From assembly GCF_024519315.1 (NCBI RefSeq), contig NZ_JANIIC010000018.1, positions 1-64,000 on the forward strand: a stretch of DNA of 64,000 nt. Reading direction: 5' to 3'. Source of the stretch: Streptomyces malaysiensis subsp. samsunensis. Its GTDB lineage: Bacteria > Actinomycetota > Actinomycetes > Streptomycetales > Streptomycetaceae. The position numbers and the translations under genes were made by a program. The notes under the pieces are model-generated. The model was not told where the DNA came from. It made no database searches and worked only from the letters and a program-made list of their open reading frames with translations. Every line of letters begins with the position of its first letter. Position 1 is the stretch's first letter. Of the stretch, positions 30,946-38,909 are shown piece after piece.

Positions 30946-32688
30946 GTGCTCGACCACCTGATCAAGGGCGCCACCGTGGCGGACGGCACCGGCGCGCCCT
31001 CGTACGTCGCCGACGTCGGCATCCGGGACGGCCGGATCGTGGCCATCGCCGAGCCCGGGACCGTAACCGAACCGGCGCGGTCCGCCGAGGACGCCACCGG
31101 ACTCGTCCTCGCGCCGGGGTTCGTCGACCCGCACACCCACTACGACGCCCAGCTGTTCTGGGACCCGTACGCCACCCCCTCCATGAACCACGGCGTGACC
31201 ACCGTGGCCGGCGGCAACTGCGGTTTCACCCTCGCCCCGCTCAACCCCGACCGGCCCGGCGACGCCGACTACACCCGGCGGATGATGAGCCGGGTCGAGG
31301 GCATGTCGCTGGTGGCGCTGGAGCGGGGCGCGCCCTGGAACTGGCACGGCTTCGGCGAGTACCTGGACGCGCTGGAGGGCCGGACCGCCGTCAATGCGGG
31401 CTTCATGGTGGGGCACTGCGCGCTGCGCCGCCATGTGATGGGCGAGGACGCGATCGGCGGACAGCCCACGCCCGCGCAGCTGGAGGAGATGCTGCGGCTC
31501 TTCCACGAGGCGATGGACGCGGGGGCGTGGGGGCTGTCCACCACCCAGTCCTCGACCCACTCCGACGGGGACGGACAGCCGGTCGCCTCCCGGCATGCGG
31601 AGCCCGGGGAACTCCTGGCGCTCTCCCGGGCCGTCGGGGAACACGAGGGCACCCAGATCGAGGCCATCGTGGCGGGCTGTCTGGACCAGTTCGCCGACGC
31701 GGAGATCGATCTGCTGGTGGAGATGAGCGCGGCCGCCGGCCGCCCGCTCAACTGGAACGTCCTGACCATCGACGCGGCCGTCCCCGAACGGGTGCCGCGC
31801 CAGCTCCAGGCCAGCGAACGCGCCCGTGCGGCGGGCGGCAGGATCGTGGCGCTCACCATGCCGATCCTCACCCCGATGAACATGTCGCTCGGCACCTTCT
31901 GCGCGCTGAACCTCATCCCGGGCTGGGGCGACGTCCTCGGACTGCCCATCCCGGACCGGATCGCGAAACTCCGGGACCCGGCCGTACGGGAGGAGATGCT
32001 GCGCCGCGCCAACAGCCCCGAGGCCGGGGTCTTCCGGCGGCTCACCCACTTCGGGCGATACGTCATCGGCGACACCTATAGCGCGGCCAACGCCGGGCTG
32101 ACCGGGCGCGTCGTCCAGGACATCGCAGCCGAGCGCGGACAGGACGCCTTCCACTGCCTGGTGGAGATCTGTGCCGCCGACCAGATGCGTACGGTGCTGT
32201 GGCCCATGCCGACCGACAACGACCCGGCCAGCTGGGAGCTGCGGCGCCGGACCTGGGAGCACGAGGACGTCATGCTCGGCGGCTCCGACGCCGGGGCCCA
32301 TCTGGACCGGATGTGTGGCGCCCCGTACACCACCCGCTTCATCGGCGACTGTCTGCGCGGACGGAAGCTGGTCGGCCTGGAGCGCGCGGTACGGATGCTG
32401 ACGGACGATCCGGCGCGCCTGCTCGGGCTGCGTGAACGCGGCCGGATCGCCGAGGGCTACCACGCCGACCTCGTCCTCTTCGACCCCGAGCGGATCGACG
32501 CGGGCCAGGCGCGGCTGGTCCACGACCTGCCCGGCGACAGCCCCCGGCTGGACTCTCGGGCCATGGGCATCGTGAGCGTCCGGGTGGGCGGCACCGAGAC
32601 CATCCGGGACGACGAGATCACCGGCGCGGTGCCGGGGCGGGTACTGCGGTCGGGCCGTGACACGGAGACGGTGAGCACGAGGGGCTGA
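30946..32688 (+). CDS. N-acyl-D-amino-acid deacylase family amidohydrolase
   Basis: The 580-residue amidohydrolase-3 type enzyme has FVDPHTHYDAQLFWDPYATP (HxH metal motif), GVTTVAGGNCGFTLAPL, and a later GGSDAGAHLDRMCGAPYTT carrying the conserved Asp. D-aminoacylases and related amide or ester hydrolases share this plan. The GTG at 30946 (VLDHLIKGATVADGTGAP) has GAAGGGA upstream. An ATG further upstream would invade the LLM gene. It ends 7 bp before the next SDR. The combination with LLM enzymes recurs in actinomycete catabolic loci; the substrate here is not known. Confidence 0.9.
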   Translation: MLDHLIKGATVADGTGAPSYVADVGIRDGRIVAIAEPGTVTEPARSAEDATGLVLAPGFVDPHTHYDAQLFWDPYATPSMNHGVTTVAGGNCGFTLAPLNPDRPGDADYTRRMMSRVEGMSLVALERGAPWNWHGFGEYLDALEGRTAVNAGFMVGHCALRRHVMGEDAIGGQPTPAQLEEMLRLFHEAMDAGAWGLSTTQSSTHSDGDGQPVASRHAEPGELLALSRAVGEHEGTQIEAIVAGCLDQFADAEIDLLVEMSAAAGRPLNWNVLTIDAAVPERVPRQLQASERARAAGGRIVALTMPILTPMNMSLGTFCALNLIPGWGDVLGLPIPDRIAKLRDPAVREEMLRRANSPEAGVFRRLTHFGRYVIGDTYSAANAGLTGRVVQDIAAERGQDAFHCLVEICAADQMRTVLWPMPTDNDPASWELRRRTWEHEDVMLGGSDAGAHLDRMCGAPYTTRFIGDCLRGRKLVGLERAVRMLTDDPARLLGLRERGRIAEGYHADLVLFDPERIDAGQARLVHDLPGDSPRLDSRAMGIVSVRVGGTETIRDDEITGAVPGRVLRSGRDTETVSTRG

Positions 32689-32695
32689 GACGGCG

Positions 32696-33565
32696 GTGAC
32701 GACGGGGGGCGGGTCTGACGCGGGCGGTGGGCCTGGTGCGGGCGGCGGGCCTGACGCGGGCGATGGGCCTGATCCGGGTGGCGGGCCCGGTGCCGGGCCC
32801 GGCGGTGGCCCCGGCTCCCTCAGCGGCCGGGCCGCGCTGATCACGGGCGCCTCGCGCGGGATCGGGCTCGCCGTGGCGGAGGCGCTGACGGCGGACGGCG
32901 CGGCGGTGTGTGTCACGGCGCGGGACCCGAAGGGGCTGGCGGATGCCGTACGCCGCCTCGGTCCGCGCGCCATCGGCTGCCCGGGGGACGTGGCGGACCC
33001 GGCCCATCCGGAGGCGGCGGTGGCCCGCGCCCTGGCCGAGTTCGGCCGCCTCGACATCCTGGTCAACAACGCCGCCACCAACGCCCCGCTCGGCCCGCTG
33101 ATGACCGTGGACCCGCTCGCCTGGCGCTCGGCGTTCACGGTCAATGTGGAGGCCCCGCTGCGGCTGACCCAGGCGGCCTGGCGGGCCTGGATGCGCGACC
33201 ACGGCGGCGCGGTCGTCAACATCTGCACCGAGGGCACGGACGGCGTGGGCCCGGGGATCGGCGCCTACGGCACCGCGAAGACCGCCCTGCTGCGCCTCAC
33301 CCGCCAGCTCGCCGCCGAACTGGCTCCGTCCGTCCGGGTCAACGCCGTCTCCCCTGGCCTGGTCCGCACCGAGATGGCCCGCTTCGTCTGGGAGCCGGAC
33401 GAGCGCGAGATCGCCGCGACGCTCCCGATGGCCCGTATCGGCGAACCGGAGGACGTGGCGCACGCGGTCCGCTGGCTGGTCTCGGCCGAGGCGTCCTGGA
33501 TCACCGGCGCGGACCTGGTGGTCGACGGCGGCCGCCGGGTCCGCGCGGCGCGGCGCATCGGCTGA
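32696..33565 (+). CDS. short-chain dehydrogenase with Gly-rich N-terminal extension
   Basis: The 289-residue SDR has TGASRGIG, VNNAAT and Tyr in AYGTAK. The residue 13 before that Tyr, normally the catalytic Ser, is Thr (ICTEGT). About 40 N-terminal residues before the Rossmann fold are almost only Gly, Pro, Asp and Ala, encoded by imperfect GGCGGGCCTG-like DNA repeats. The true start could be internal, but no ATG/GTG with a ribosome-binding site lies between the GTG at 32696 and the fold. Third gene of the operon led by the LLM enzyme. Confidence 0.85.
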   Translation: MTTGGGSDAGGGPGAGGGPDAGDGPDPGGGPGAGPGGGPGSLSGRAALITGASRGIGLAVAEALTADGAAVCVTARDPKGLADAVRRLGPRAIGCPGDVADPAHPEAAVARALAEFGRLDILVNNAATNAPLGPLMTVDPLAWRSAFTVNVEAPLRLTQAAWRAWMRDHGGAVVNICTEGTDGVGPGIGAYGTAKTALLRLTRQLAAELAPSVRVNAVSPGLVRTEMARFVWEPDEREIAATLPMARIGEPEDVAHAVRWLVSAEASWITGADLVVDGGRRVRAARRIG

Positions 33566-33625
33566 CCGGACAGGGACCCCGCATCTGGACCGGGGAGGCG
33601 GTCCGGTAGCGCCCTCCGTATTCGC

Positions 33626-33650
33626 TAGACGAGACGCAACGTAGCGTCTA
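33626..33650. promoter_or_regulatory. operator-like palindrome before the O-methyltransferase
   Basis: AGACGC-N6-GCGTCT (33632-33649) is a perfect 6-bp-arm repeat nested in outer arms TAGACG...CGTCTA. It ends 12 bp before the ATG. It is a different motif from the CTGACGG sites. Confidence 0.6.
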
Positions 33651-33661
33651 CTCTAACGTCC

Positions 33662-34321
33662 ATGACACACACTCACACCCTTGCCGACCCCCGGGTCGAG
33701 GCCGCCATCGGCCGGATGTTCGAACTGTCCGCGCAGGACGAGACCGCCCAGGCGCAGCTGCCGCCCGGTGCGCTGGAATCGATGGCCCCGCAGGAGCTCG
33801 CCGACGCCGCGGCCGGGATCTATATGCCGATCTCCGCCGACGGCGGAAAGCTGCTCTACAACCTGGTGCGCGCCATCCGCCCGGCCACCGTGGTCGAGTT
33901 CGGCATGTCCTACGGGATCTCCACGCTCCATCTGGCCGCCGCCGTGCGGGACAACGGCACCGGGCGCGTCATCACCACGGAGCTGAGCAAGGAGAAGATC
34001 GCCGCGGCCCGCGGCACCTTCGCCGAGACCGGTCTTGACGACCTGATCACCGTGCTGGAGGGGGACGCCCGGGAGACCCTCGCCGACCTCGAGGGCCCCC
34101 TGGAGCTGGTGCTGCTCGACGGCTGGAAGGACCTGTGCCTGCCGGTGCTGCGGATGCTCGAACCGAGGCTGCGGCCGGGCGCCCTCGTGGTGGCCGACGA
34201 CATCGACCAGTTCGAGGGCCCCATGCGGCCGTACCTCGACTATGTCCGCGACCCGGCGAACGGCTACCAGAACGTCAGCTTCCCCATCGAGGACGGTATG
34301 GAGATCAGCTGCCGCCTCTGA
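33662..34321 (+). CDS. SAM-dependent O-methyltransferase (class I, catechol-type)
   Basis: The 219-residue protein has the SAM-binding motif VVEFGMSYGISTLHLAAAV and RVITTELSKEKIAAAR, followed by LELVLLDGWKDLCLPVLRML and VVADDIDQF. This matches bacterial catechol/caffeoyl-type O-methyltransferases, which methylate phenolic hydroxyls. No Shine-Dalgarno precedes the ATG, so a leaderless mRNA is likely, starting within or just after the palindrome at 33632. A dedicated TetR-type repressor would be expected, but none is adjacent. Confidence 0.9.
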   Translation: MTHTHTLADPRVEAAIGRMFELSAQDETAQAQLPPGALESMAPQELADAAAGIYMPISADGGKLLYNLVRAIRPATVVEFGMSYGISTLHLAAAVRDNGTGRVITTELSKEKIAAARGTFAETGLDDLITVLEGDARETLADLEGPLELVLLDGWKDLCLPVLRMLEPRLRPGALVVADDIDQFEGPMRPYLDYVRDPANGYQNVSFPIEDGMEISCRL

Positions 34322-34354
34322 CGCCGCCCGCCGCGCCGCCCGGCCGGGAAGCCG

Positions 34355-35902
34355 TCAGCGCTCGCCGAGCCAGATCGGGTTCGTCATCGCCGCCATCGGG
34401 CCCGGTATGCCCGACGCGCCGCCGTCCGCCGGGGCGTGGCGCACCTCGGCGCGCACATACGCCGCGTAGGAGGGGGTCGTCTTCCACTCGGCCGAGCTCT
34501 CGCCGGAGTCGGGGACCGCGGTGCCGTACAGCTGGCCCTGGTCGGTGATGATCCGCACCGAGCAGCCCGGCCCCACGCCGGAGACCTTCAGGCGGACCGT
34601 CACCTCCTCCGCGGAGCCCACCTTCAGACGCTCGCCGATACCGGCGTGCCTGCCGCGGCCGCCGACCGCCTCGAAGGTGAGGTCGATCTTCGAGGACTCG
34701 GCGATCCAGCTGCGGCCGGCCCGGATGCCGTCCTGGAGGGCGGTGCGGGAGAGGTCGTCGGCGAGCACCACCGTCTGCGGCAGGCCCACGACATCGGGCT
34801 CGCGGTGGGCGTCGCTGTGGCCGACGGCGGGCAGCCAGCGGCCGTCGCCGCGGGCGGCGGCGACCAGGGTGTTGTCCCACTCGGAGATGGTGATCTCGTC
34901 GTCCGGGGTGAAGTCCGCGTTCCACACCTCGACGGCGTCGGCCTCGTTGAAGCCGAACTTCCAGTTGCAGCCGACACAGGTGCCGTGCGGATGGGCCGGG
35001 ATCACCAGGCCGCCGGCCTGCCGGACCTTGCGGGCGAACTGGCCGAAGCGGTTGTCCCGGGCGCGGTAGCGCCAGTCGATGAAGACGCCGGGGTCGGTGC
35101 CGAGGGCCACCACATGACCATTGCGTGTGGTGATCTCCTCACCGGTGAGGATCAGCAGGTCATCGCCCCACAGACCCTCGAACGCGCGATGCGCCGAGGT
35201 GGTGTTGTGCTCGGTGGTGGTGATGAAGTCCAGCCCCGCGGCGCGGGCGGCGGCGACCAGCTCGGCCGGGGTGCGCTTGCCGTCGGAGTGCACGGTGTGC
35301 AGATGCGAGTCGCCCCGGTACCAGGCGCGGCCCCGGCCCTTCGCCCGCTGCGGTGGGTACGCCCCCAGACTCCGTCCGGGAGGTGCCCCCTGCTTGGGGG
35401 TGGTGCCGGGCGCGCCGTACCGCAGTGTGACGGTGACCTTGTAGTCCAGGCCCTGGGGGGCGACCGTGTACGGCCCCAGGACCACATGCCAGGTGCCCGC
35501 CTTCACCGGCCCCGCCAGATAGCCGGGCGTCGCCTCCTCGGCGCTGATGGTGAACTCCGTACGGGCCCCGCCGGACCAGCCGCGGAAGCCGCGCCCGCCC
35601 AGCTCGGTGCCGCGCTCGTCGAAGATGCCGATGTCGCATGCGTTGCCCTGCGTGCCGGCCGGGACGGTCGGTCTGTCGTACGTATACGACACGGCGATCT
35701 CGCGCACCCCGCGCGGAACCTCCACCGGCACGTAGACGAAGTCCGGCGCGCCGGTGGGCAGATGGCCGCTGAGGGTTTTCGTCTGCTCGGGGCCGCCGGC
35801 CGTGCCCGCCGCGTCGGCCTGGTCGAAGGTCATGGGATCGAGCGTCAGCACGCCTGCCGCGCCCGCAAGCGCGGAGAGCCTGAGTACATCGCGTCGCTGC
35901 AT
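34355..35902 (-). CDS. Tat-exported CehA/McbA family PHP-domain metallohydrolase
   Basis: The 515-residue protein begins MQRRDVLRLSALAGAAG, a twin-arginine signal. A beta-rich N-terminal domain (about 45-200) precedes a PHP phosphoesterase domain. PHP metal motifs are visible: RGDSHLHTVHSDGKR, TTEHNTTS, IPAHPHG, and VGHSDAHREP. CehA/McbA enzymes hydrolyse esters and carbamates such as carbaryl; others are phosphoesterases. The protein probably acts outside the cell. The ATG has GGGGGG at 8 bp. It is divergent from fbiC with a 326-bp gap. Confidence 0.9.
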   Translation of the reverse strand: MQRRDVLRLSALAGAAGVLTLDPMTFDQADAAGTAGGPEQTKTLSGHLPTGAPDFVYVPVEVPRGVREIAVSYTYDRPTVPAGTQGNACDIGIFDERGTELGGRGFRGWSGGARTEFTISAEEATPGYLAGPVKAGTWHVVLGPYTVAPQGLDYKVTVTLRYGAPGTTPKQGAPPGRSLGAYPPQRAKGRGRAWYRGDSHLHTVHSDGKRTPAELVAAARAAGLDFITTTEHNTTSAHRAFEGLWGDDLLILTGEEITTRNGHVVALGTDPGVFIDWRYRARDNRFGQFARKVRQAGGLVIPAHPHGTCVGCNWKFGFNEADAVEVWNADFTPDDEITISEWDNTLVAAARGDGRWLPAVGHSDAHREPDVVGLPQTVVLADDLSRTALQDGIRAGRSWIAESSKIDLTFEAVGGRGRHAGIGERLKVGSAEEVTVRLKVSGVGPGCSVRIITDQGQLYGTAVPDSGESSAEWKTTPSYAAYVRAEVRHAPADGGASGIPGPMAAMTNPIWLGER

Positions 35903-35984
35903 GAGGTGCCCCCCCAGAGTCGAGAGTGCCGTCCGACACCCGCGTGACACCGTTGTACGCGTGGGTGACACGCGCGGAAAGCCC

Positions 35985-35993
35985 TGTGGATAA
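35985..35993 (-). promoter_or_regulatory. DnaA-box-like 9-mer in the cehA-fbiC gap
   Basis: TGTGGATAA is the exact complement of TTATCCACA. The 35903-36228 gap otherwise has GTGACAC direct repeats (35944, 35965) and no gene. Confidence 0.35.
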
Positions 35994-36228
35994 CTCCATG
36001 GCGGCGAGGAAACGCGCGGCTCCGCCCCCGGGTCCGGTCGGCGTCGCGCGGCGGTCCGCGCCCCGCCAAGTCCCGCCCGGACAACGGCCGTCGGCGCCCC
36101 CTGCGGGTAGCCCGCACATTTCACCGCGCCGTATTCCCGCCCACGGCCCGCGGCCGCCGTGATCAGACCCACAAAACCGCAGGCCCGGGCCGTCTGGCGG
36201 TGTCCCGCACCGCTCGTATCCTCGGAGG

Positions 36229-38841
36229 ATGACCACGAGCGCGCAGGGAAACGAACCGGCTGCCCCGACTGGCTCCGCCGCCCCCACAGCGAACGCGATG
36301 CGCCGTGCGCTCAAGCGCGCCCGCGACGGCGTGGCGCTGGACACCGCCGAGGCGGCGGTGCTGCTCCAGGCGCGCGGTGACGACCTCGAAGAGCTGATGG
36401 CCTCCGCCGCCCGGGTCCGCGACGCGGGCCTGGAGGCGGCCGGCCGCCCCGGGGTCATCACCTACTCGCGCAGCGTCTTCATCCCGCTCACCCGGCTGTG
36501 CCGGGACAAGTGTCACTACTGCACCTTCGCGACCGTCCCCGGCAAGCTGCGCCGCGCGGGCCATGGGATGTTCATGTCGCCCGACGAAGTCCTCGCCATC
36601 GCCCGCCGCGGCGCCGAAATGGGCTGCAAGGAAGCGCTGATCACCCTCGGCGACCGCCCCGAGGACCGCTGGCCCGAGGCGCGCGCATGGCTGGAGGCCG
36701 AGGGCTACGACGACACCATCGCGTACGTACGGGCCATGGCGATCCGGATCCTGGAGGAGACCGGGCTGCTGCCCCACCTCAACCCCGGCGTCCTGACCTG
36801 GACCGACTTCCAGCGGCTCAAGCCGGTCGCCCCCTCCATGGGCATGATGCTGGAGACCACGGCCGAGCGGCTGTGGAGCGAGCCCGGCGGCCCCCACTAC
36901 GGCTCGCCCGACAAGGAGCCCGCGGTGCGGCTGCGCGTGCTGGAAGACGCTGGGCGCAGCTCCGTCCCGTTCACCAGCGGGCTGCTGATCGGGATCGGCG
37001 AGACGTATGAGGAGCGGGCGGAGTCGCTGTTCGCGCTGCGCCGCGTCTCCCGCTCGTACCACGGCATCCAGGAGGTCATCGTCCAGAACTTCCGCGCCAA
37101 ACCGGACACCGCCATGCGGGGGATGCCGGACGCGGAGCTGGACGACCTGGTCGCCACCGTGGCCGTCGCCCGCCACATCCTGGGCCCGACCGCCTGCGTC
37201 CAGGCCCCGCCCAACCTGGTCGACGCGGAGTACGAGCAGCTCATCGGCGCCGGTATCGACGACTGGGGCGGCGTCTCCCCGCTCACCCCGGACCATGTCA
37301 ACCCCGAGCGCCCCTGGCCCCAGGTGGACGAGCTGGCCGAGCGCTCCGCCGCCGCCGGCTTCCGGCTGCGCGAACGGCTCGCGGTCTACCCCGAGTACAT
37401 CCAGCGCGGCGAGCCCTGGCTGGACCCCCGGCTGCTGCCGCATGTGACCGCGCTCGCCGACCCCGGGACCGGCCTGGCCCGCGAGGACGCGATCCCCACC
37501 GGGCTGCCCTGGCAGGAGCCTGACGAGGCGTTCAGCGCCTCCGGCCGCACCGATCTGCACCGCACCATCGACACCGAGGGCCGCACCGGTGACCGCCGTG
37601 AGGACTTCGACGAGGTCTACGGCGACTGGGAGGCGCTGCGCGAGGCCGCCGTCCCCGGGATGGTCCCGTCCCGTATCGACGCCGACGTCAAGGCCGCGCT
37701 GTCGCGGGCCGCCGACGACCCGACCCGGCTGACCGACCCCGAGGCGCTGGCCCTGCTGCACGCCGAGGGCCCGGCGCTCGACGCCCTGTGTCGCATCGCC
37801 GACGATCTGCGCCGGGCGACGGTCGGGGACGACGTCACCTATATCGTCACCCGGAACATCAACTTCACCAATGTCTGCTACACCGGCTGCCGCTTCTGCG
37901 CCTTCGCCCAGCGCCGTACGGACGCCGACGCCTACACCCTCTCCCTGGACCAGGTCGCGGACCGCGCCCAGCAGGCGTGGGAGGTGGGCGCGGTGGAGGT
38001 CTGCATGCAGGGCGGCATCCACCCCGATCTGCCCGGCACCGCGTACTTCGACATCGCACGCGCCGTCAAGGAGCGCGTGCCCGGAATGCATGTCCACGCC
38101 TTCTCCCCGATGGAGGTCGTCAACGGCGCGACCCGCACCGGGATGTCCATCCGCGAATGGCTCACGGCGGCGCGCGAGGCGGGCCTGGACAGCATCCCCG
38201 GCACGGCCGCCGAGATCCTGGACGACGAGGTCCGCTGGGTCCTCACCAAGGGCAAGCTGCCGACGGCCACCTGGATCGAGGTCGTCAAAACGGCGCATGA
38301 GCTGGGCATCCGCTCCTCCTCCACGATGATGTACGGCCATGTGGACCAGCCCCGCCACTGGCTGGCCCATCTGCGGCTGCTCGCCGGGATCCAGCAGGAG
38401 ACGGGCGGCTTCACCGAATTCGTCACCCTCCCCTTCATCCACACCAACGCCCCCGTCTACCTCGCCGGTATCGCCCGCCCCGGCCCCACCAGCCGCGACA
38501 ACCGCGCGGTGACGGCCATGGCGAGGATCCTGCTCCACCCGCATATCCCCAACATCCAGACCAGCTGGGTGAAGCTGGGCACGGAGGGCGCAGCCGAGAT
38601 GCTCCGCTCCGGCGCCAACGACCTGGGCGGCACCCTCATGGAGGAGACCATCTCCCGCATGGCGGGCTCCTCCTACGGCTCCTACCGCTCCATCCAGGAC
38701 CTGGTGGGCATCGCCGAACTGGCCGGCCGCCCCGCCCGCCCCCGCACCACCACCTACGGCACCGTCCCCGAGGAGCGCCGGGCCGCCGCCCTCGCCTCGG
38801 ACGGCCATCTGCCGGAGCTGCTCCCGGTGCTGGAGGACTGA
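36229..38841 (+). CDS. fbiC: FbiC, fused CofG/CofH F0 synthase
   Basis: The 870-residue protein joins two radical SAM enzymes. The CofG half has the cluster motif CRDKCHYC (Cys91, Cys95, Cys98). The CofH half has CYTGCRFC (Cys550, Cys554, Cys557). Together they make 7,8-didemethyl-8-hydroxy-5-deazariboflavin from tyrosine and a flavin pathway intermediate, the first dedicated step of coenzyme F420 synthesis. The length and fusion are normal for actinobacteria. It supplies the cofactor used by the Ddn-type protein and probably the LLM enzymes in this window. No regulon operator was found upstream, so expression is probably constitutive. Confidence 0.97.
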   Translation: MTTSAQGNEPAAPTGSAAPTANAMRRALKRARDGVALDTAEAAVLLQARGDDLEELMASAARVRDAGLEAAGRPGVITYSRSVFIPLTRLCRDKCHYCTFATVPGKLRRAGHGMFMSPDEVLAIARRGAEMGCKEALITLGDRPEDRWPEARAWLEAEGYDDTIAYVRAMAIRILEETGLLPHLNPGVLTWTDFQRLKPVAPSMGMMLETTAERLWSEPGGPHYGSPDKEPAVRLRVLEDAGRSSVPFTSGLLIGIGETYEERAESLFALRRVSRSYHGIQEVIVQNFRAKPDTAMRGMPDAELDDLVATVAVARHILGPTACVQAPPNLVDAEYEQLIGAGIDDWGGVSPLTPDHVNPERPWPQVDELAERSAAAGFRLRERLAVYPEYIQRGEPWLDPRLLPHVTALADPGTGLAREDAIPTGLPWQEPDEAFSASGRTDLHRTIDTEGRTGDRREDFDEVYGDWEALREAAVPGMVPSRIDADVKAALSRAADDPTRLTDPEALALLHAEGPALDALCRIADDLRRATVGDDVTYIVTRNINFTNVCYTGCRFCAFAQRRTDADAYTLSLDQVADRAQQAWEVGAVEVCMQGGIHPDLPGTAYFDIARAVKERVPGMHVHAFSPMEVVNGATRTGMSIREWLTAAREAGLDSIPGTAAEILDDEVRWVLTKGKLPTATWIEVVKTAHELGIRSSSTMMYGHVDQPRHWLAHLRLLAGIQQETGGFTEFVTLPFIHTNAPVYLAGIARPGPTSRDNRAVTAMARILLHPHIPNIQTSWVKLGTEGAAEMLRSGANDLGGTLMEETISRMAGSSYGSYRSIQDLVGIAELAGRPARPRTTTYGTVPEERRAAALASDGHLPELLPVLED

Positions 38842-38909
38842 GCCCGGCTCGCGGTTCGAGGGCGCGCCGCGTGGATACGCTGCCATGGGAAAGACGGGGA
38901 GGGGCACCC

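Noticed and set aside
36163..38907. 914-codon minus-strand frame opposite fbiC
   Set aside because: No domain or start signal; fbiC has both radical SAM clusters intact.
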